From: JBIOJB01 sp044450465
GTDB taxonomy: Bacteria; Chloroflexota; Dormibacteria; Dormibacterales; Dormibacteraceae
Direction: 5' to 3'
Assembly: GCA_044450465.1 (NCBI GenBank)
Contig: JBIOJB010000116.1
Span: forward strand, 1-8,749
DNA: 8,749 bases
A program made the translations under genes and the position numbers. The notes beneath the pieces are model-generated. The model was given only the letters and a program-made list of their open reading frames with translations, was not told the DNA's origin and made no database searches. This document shows positions 6,337 through 8,749 of the stretch, piece by piece (the stretch's first letter is position 1; each line of letters opens with the position of its first letter).

Positions 6337-7207
6337 GGCGATGGCGGTCGGCGCCGGCCTTGGAATGGCGCTCGCTCTTCTGGCACTCGGCACCGCGCCA
6401 GCCGCGCCGCTGTTGAGCTCGTTTGGCCGGCCGGCGCGTCGGTGGTGGGCTGAACAGGCTGATCTGGCTCGCTCATCAGGTTTCGGCTGGCTCGACGGAG
6501 GACGCCTGGTTGCCCTCGAGCTTGTCGCCGGGTGCCTCGGCGCACTCGGTGCCATCGCCTTGACCGGGTTGGCCGTGCTCGCGGTCCCAGGTGTGGTCGG
6601 GGGCGCCTCCCTTGCCCGAGCTTGTGTCGCCGCACGGGCCCGAGCGCGCCAGGCCGAGCGGCAGGACGCGGTTCTCGAATCTGTCCGGATGCTGCGCCAG
6701 CTTCTCGAAACCGGCGCGACGAGCGTGAACCAGGCGCTCGCCCTGCTTGCCGAGCGCGGCCCCATCCCACTTCGGTCTGAATTCAGGATGGTCGCTGCGA
6801 AATCGTTCGGCCGCCGTCAGGCCTGGAGAGAGGCACGGGAACGAGTTGGCGAGCCGCTCTTCGACATGCTCGCCGCCGCGGTCTTGATCCAGCGGCCCGG
6901 AGGCGGCGAGCTGGTGCCACTGTTCACGGAGCTCGAGTCCTCGGTCTCGGCGGCACAGGAGGTCGAGCGAGAAGCTCGGGCGCTGCAAGCGCAGGCCCGC
7001 TCGGCCTCGACCATCATCGTCACCTTGCCTCTCGCGTTCCTCGTCATCCTCTCGGCACTGCATTCGCCTTATCTAGACGCCTTTCATGAACCGGCCGGCG
7101 AGCTCTTCCTCCTCGCGATGCTCGGGGTGATGGCACTGGGCTACGTCTGGATGAGGCGGCTGCTGCAGCTGCCCGGACTGCAGCGCGTGAGACTCGCCGA
7201 TGCCTGA
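6329..7207 (+). CDS. tadB: Tad membrane platform protein TadB (type II secretion F domain)
   Basis: A 292-residue inner-membrane protein with likely membrane segments at about 7-27, 63-95, 228-246 and 258-276. A cytoplasmic T2SSF/GspF-like domain lies between them (about 105-225), including LESVRMLRQLLETGATSVNQAL (116-137) and GGGELVPLFTELE (191-203). TadB and TadC form the platform on which the TadA ATPase acts. The start ATG 6329 lies inside the end of tadA (8-base overlap) with GAGGG a few bases before it, a good ribosome site. ATG 6341 is a possible alternative. Members of this family diverge strongly, so the call rests on domain pattern and position between tadA and tadC. Confidence 0.9.
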   Translation: MREAMAVGAGLGMALALLALGTAPAAPLLSSFGRPARRWWAEQADLARSSGFGWLDGGRLVALELVAGCLGALGAIALTGLAVLAVPGVVGGASLARACVAARARARQAERQDAVLESVRMLRQLLETGATSVNQALALLAERGPIPLRSEFRMVAAKSFGRRQAWREARERVGEPLFDMLAAAVLIQRPGGGELVPLFTELESSVSAAQEVEREARALQAQARSASTIIVTLPLAFLVILSALHSPYLDAFHEPAGELFLLAMLGVMALGYVWMRRLLQLPGLQRVRLADA

Positions 7208-8006
7208 CATGGCGGCCAGGCTCGCCTTGCTAGCCGGACTTCTCTGCGGCCTCGCTGTGCTGGCGGCTTCCGGGTGGCGGCTTCCGGCGGGGTCGGTCCG
7301 GTGGGTCGTCAAACGCTGGAGGAATGCACTTGGGTTGGTTGTCGAAGCAGGCTGGCGCCGGCGGCTCTCGAGCCAGCTCGAGCGCTCCGGCTGGAACCTG
7401 GGAGCCAATCAGGCAGCCCTCGTGGCCTTGAGCTCGGCCGGCTGTTTGGCCGTCGTCGGTTTCATGATGGGACCGGCCTGGGGCCCGGTCGGCTTCGCCA
7501 CCGCCATTGCGGCCTGGACGATTTCGCTTTTGTCCTCCGTCGAGCGCAAGCGGCGACGCCTCGCGGGCGAACTGGTGCCGCTTCTCGAGCTGTTCATGCT
7601 CGAGCTCAGCGCGGGAGGCAGCGCGCTGGCTGCGCTGGGATCGGTTTGTCTTCAGGTCGAGGGTGAGCTCGCCTCAGACCTGCGCCGAATGCTGATAGCT
7701 TCGCAGGTCGCGGGCTCGGCCACGTTCGAAGCCCGGTTGATTCAGTACGCGGAAAACGTTCAGATCAGCGCGCTGGCGAGCCTCGCCACCGTCCTGGCCG
7801 CGAGTCGGGAGTTCGGGACGGGCACCGGTCAAGGTGTTCGAGCACTCGCCACCGACCTGCGCCGGGCGCAGCGCCGAGAGCTGATCGCCCGAAGTCGAAA
7901 GGCCCTCAACCACGTATTGCTTCCGGCTGCGTTTGGAGTGTTGCTTCCATTCCTCGGAATCCTCATGTTTCCAGCCGTCTCGGTTCTTCAGCGCAGTCTG
8001 CATTGA
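7200..8006 (+). CDS. tadC: Tad membrane platform protein TadC (type II secretion F domain)
   Basis: A 268-residue inner-membrane protein, the second T2SSF-type platform component. Probable membrane segments are at about 5-24, 72-112 (two passes) and 238-262. The cytoplasmic domain between has ELVPLLELFMLELSAGGSALAAL (124-146) and a helical region ending REFGTGTGQGVRALATDLRRAQRRELIARSRKA, which resembles the conserved C-terminal half of TadC (fewEFGtplaeaLr...R..RRqrAEe.A.K). ATG 7200 sits in the same overlap arrangement with tadB (8 bases) as tadB has with tadA. Another ATG at 7209 is in frame. Its TGA overlaps the TTG start of the next gene by four bases. Confidence 0.9.
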   Translation: MPDMAARLALLAGLLCGLAVLAASGWRLPAGSVRWVVKRWRNALGLVVEAGWRRRLSSQLERSGWNLGANQAALVALSSAGCLAVVGFMMGPAWGPVGFATAIAAWTISLLSSVERKRRRLAGELVPLLELFMLELSAGGSALAALGSVCLQVEGELASDLRRMLIASQVAGSATFEARLIQYAENVQISALASLATVLAASREFGTGTGQGVRALATDLRRAQRRELIARSRKALNHVLLPAAFGVLLPFLGILMFPAVSVLQRSLH

Positions 8007-8434
8007 GCGGCTGCGGCCGTCAGACGCGAGGACGCGGAGCGGCCCTTGTCGAGTTTGCTCTCGCGTGGCCGCTTGCCCTGCTGGTGGTCCTGGGTTCCGT
8101 GGAGCTGGCCGTCTGGGGCGTGGAGGCCTACGCGGCTCGCGCCGCCGCGCTGGCTGGGGCGCGAGCCGGGTCCGTTGCTGGCGTTCTCCCAGAGACAGCT
8201 GTGGCGGTGGCGAGGCGTGCGCTCAACCCCAGCCTTGTAGGCGCCAGCGCCGGAGCATGGTGCCCCGGACAGCCGCCTCCCGCGCCAGCGGTCTGGATAT
8301 GCGCTAAAGACCTGGGCAGTGCGATTGAGGTCGTGGTCGGCGGCGACGCGCCTGCGCCCGTACCACTCACAGGTGGCCACGGCCTTCCTCTTGGCGCCGA
8401 CATCGTCCTGCAGAAGGAGGTCTTCACCAGTTGA
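8003..8434 (+). CDS. tadE: TadE-like minor pilin / pseudopilin
   Basis: A 143-residue protein with the TadE N-terminus: a short basic leader, then GAALVEFALAWPLALLVVLGSV. Gly12 followed by Glu17 fits the type IVb prepilin rule (cut after Gly, Glu at +5), so a CpaA/TadV-type peptidase should process it. A single hydrophobic helix (about 14-40) continues into an Ala-rich helix (to about 60), and a small exported domain holds Cys87 and Cys100, possibly a disulfide pair. The only start that keeps the leader is TTG 8003, which overlaps the tadC TGA as TTGA with no Shine-Dalgarno site of its own, so it probably depends on reinitiation after tadC. Confidence 0.85.
   Translation: MSGCGRQTRGRGAALVEFALAWPLALLVVLGSVELAVWGVEAYAARAAALAGARAGSVAGVLPETAVAVARRALNPSLVGASAGAWCPGQPPPAPAVWICAKDLGSAIEVVVGGDAPAPVPLTGGHGLPLGADIVLQKEVFTS
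8414..8421 (+). promoter_or_regulatory. Strong ribosome-binding site fixing the TTG start at 8431
   Basis: AAGGAGGT is a perfect match to the 16S anti-Shine-Dalgarno consensus. It lies inside the end of the tadE gene and nine bases before TTG 8431. It decides the start of the last gene and suggests that gene is translated strongly. The other Tad junctions have weaker sites or none. Confidence 0.8.
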
Positions 8435-8749
8435 GCAAGGGTCAGGCGTTCGTGGAACTTGCCGTGTGCATGCCCGTGCTCATCCTGCTCGCACTCGCCG
8501 GTGCCGCTCTCGTCCAAATCGCCGACGCCAAGGCGGGTCTCCAAGCTGCGACACAGGCGGCCGTCGCCGCCGCTGCCCGAGCACCAGATGCGGCGGATGC
8601 GAGGGCCTCGGCTCGCGACAGATTCGCCGCAATCGTCGTCGCCTATCCGCTGCGCAACACATCGCTCACGCTGAGCTTCGGCGGTTTCGAGAGGTCGGCG
8701 CGGGTCAGCGCGATCTCCTACGGATCGGTCGACGTCGGATGGGCGTTAC
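8431..8749 (+). CDS. Second TadE-like (TadE/TadF type) pseudopilin, C-terminus cut by window edge
   Basis: An open frame of 106 codons from TTG 8431 to the right edge with no stop. The N-terminus MSKGQAFVELAVCMPVLILLALAGAALV has the TadE pattern: Gly4 then Glu9 at +5 for prepilin peptidase cleavage, and a hydrophobic helix (about 10-28). An Ala-rich helix follows (31-66), then a probable beta-rich exported part (NTSLTLSFGGFERSARVSAISYG). It overlaps the tadE stop as TTGA (four bases) and has the strong ribosome site at 8414-8421. TadE and TadF are hard to tell apart from this much sequence, so no symbol is given. A further Tad gene (TadG-like or another pilin) may follow outside the window. 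Confidence 0.85.
   Translation, partial: MSKGQAFVELAVCMPVLILLALAGAALVQIADAKAGLQAATQAAVAAAARAPDAADARASARDRFAAIVVAYPLRNTSLTLSFGGFERSARVSAISYGSVDVGWAL

Overview
This is an 8.7 kb piece of a GC-rich bacterial chromosome with tightly packed genes. The right half carries a Tad (type IVc / Flp-type) pilus operon whose visible part has no secretin, which fits a monoderm bacterium such as an uncultured Chloroflexota, Dormibacterota or Actinobacteriota relative. That placement is inference: no marker gene is present. All eight complete genes end in TGA, so TGA is a working stop codon here.

Left part (1-3508). A minus-strand major facilitator permease of the cyanate permease (CynX/NimT) type runs off the left edge. 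Thirty-two bases away, and divergent, lies a short plus-strand DsrE-family gene. Its frame is interrupted by one TGA, exactly where this family has the first cysteine of its CxxC motif. The frame then continues through 39 family-like residues to a second TGA. A near-continuous stem-loop begins 5 nt after the first TGA, with its apical loop 19 nt from it, which is the expected layout of a bacterial SECIS element. I read this gene as a selenoprotein (U-x-x-C) that standard gene callers would cut to an 80-residue fragment. It is the most notable item in the window. Convergent to it is a 651-residue AMP-forming acyl-CoA synthetase on the minus strand.

Middle (3509-4435). Two genes of unknown function overlap tail to tail: a 73-residue helical protein (plus) and a 204-residue charged, helical protein (minus). 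The latter has a good sigma70-like promoter placed so that its transcript would be almost leaderless. An AT-richer intergenic patch with small inverted repeats separates it from the pilus operon.

Right part (4436-8749). cpaB/rcpC-like, tadA (ATPase), tadB and tadC (membrane platform proteins), then two successive TadE-type pseudopilins, the second cut by the right edge. Every junction overlaps by 1, 8, 8, 4 and 4 nt, so translation is probably coupled. TadA would power the TadB/TadC platform, CpaB would act as an accessory on the outer face of the membrane, and the TadE-like proteins would be minor pilins cleaved at a G/x4E site. The major pilin, prepilin peptidase and TadZ/CpaE are not in view. 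No tRNA, rRNA, CRISPR or insertion sequence was seen, and no stretch over 300 bases lacks a gene.
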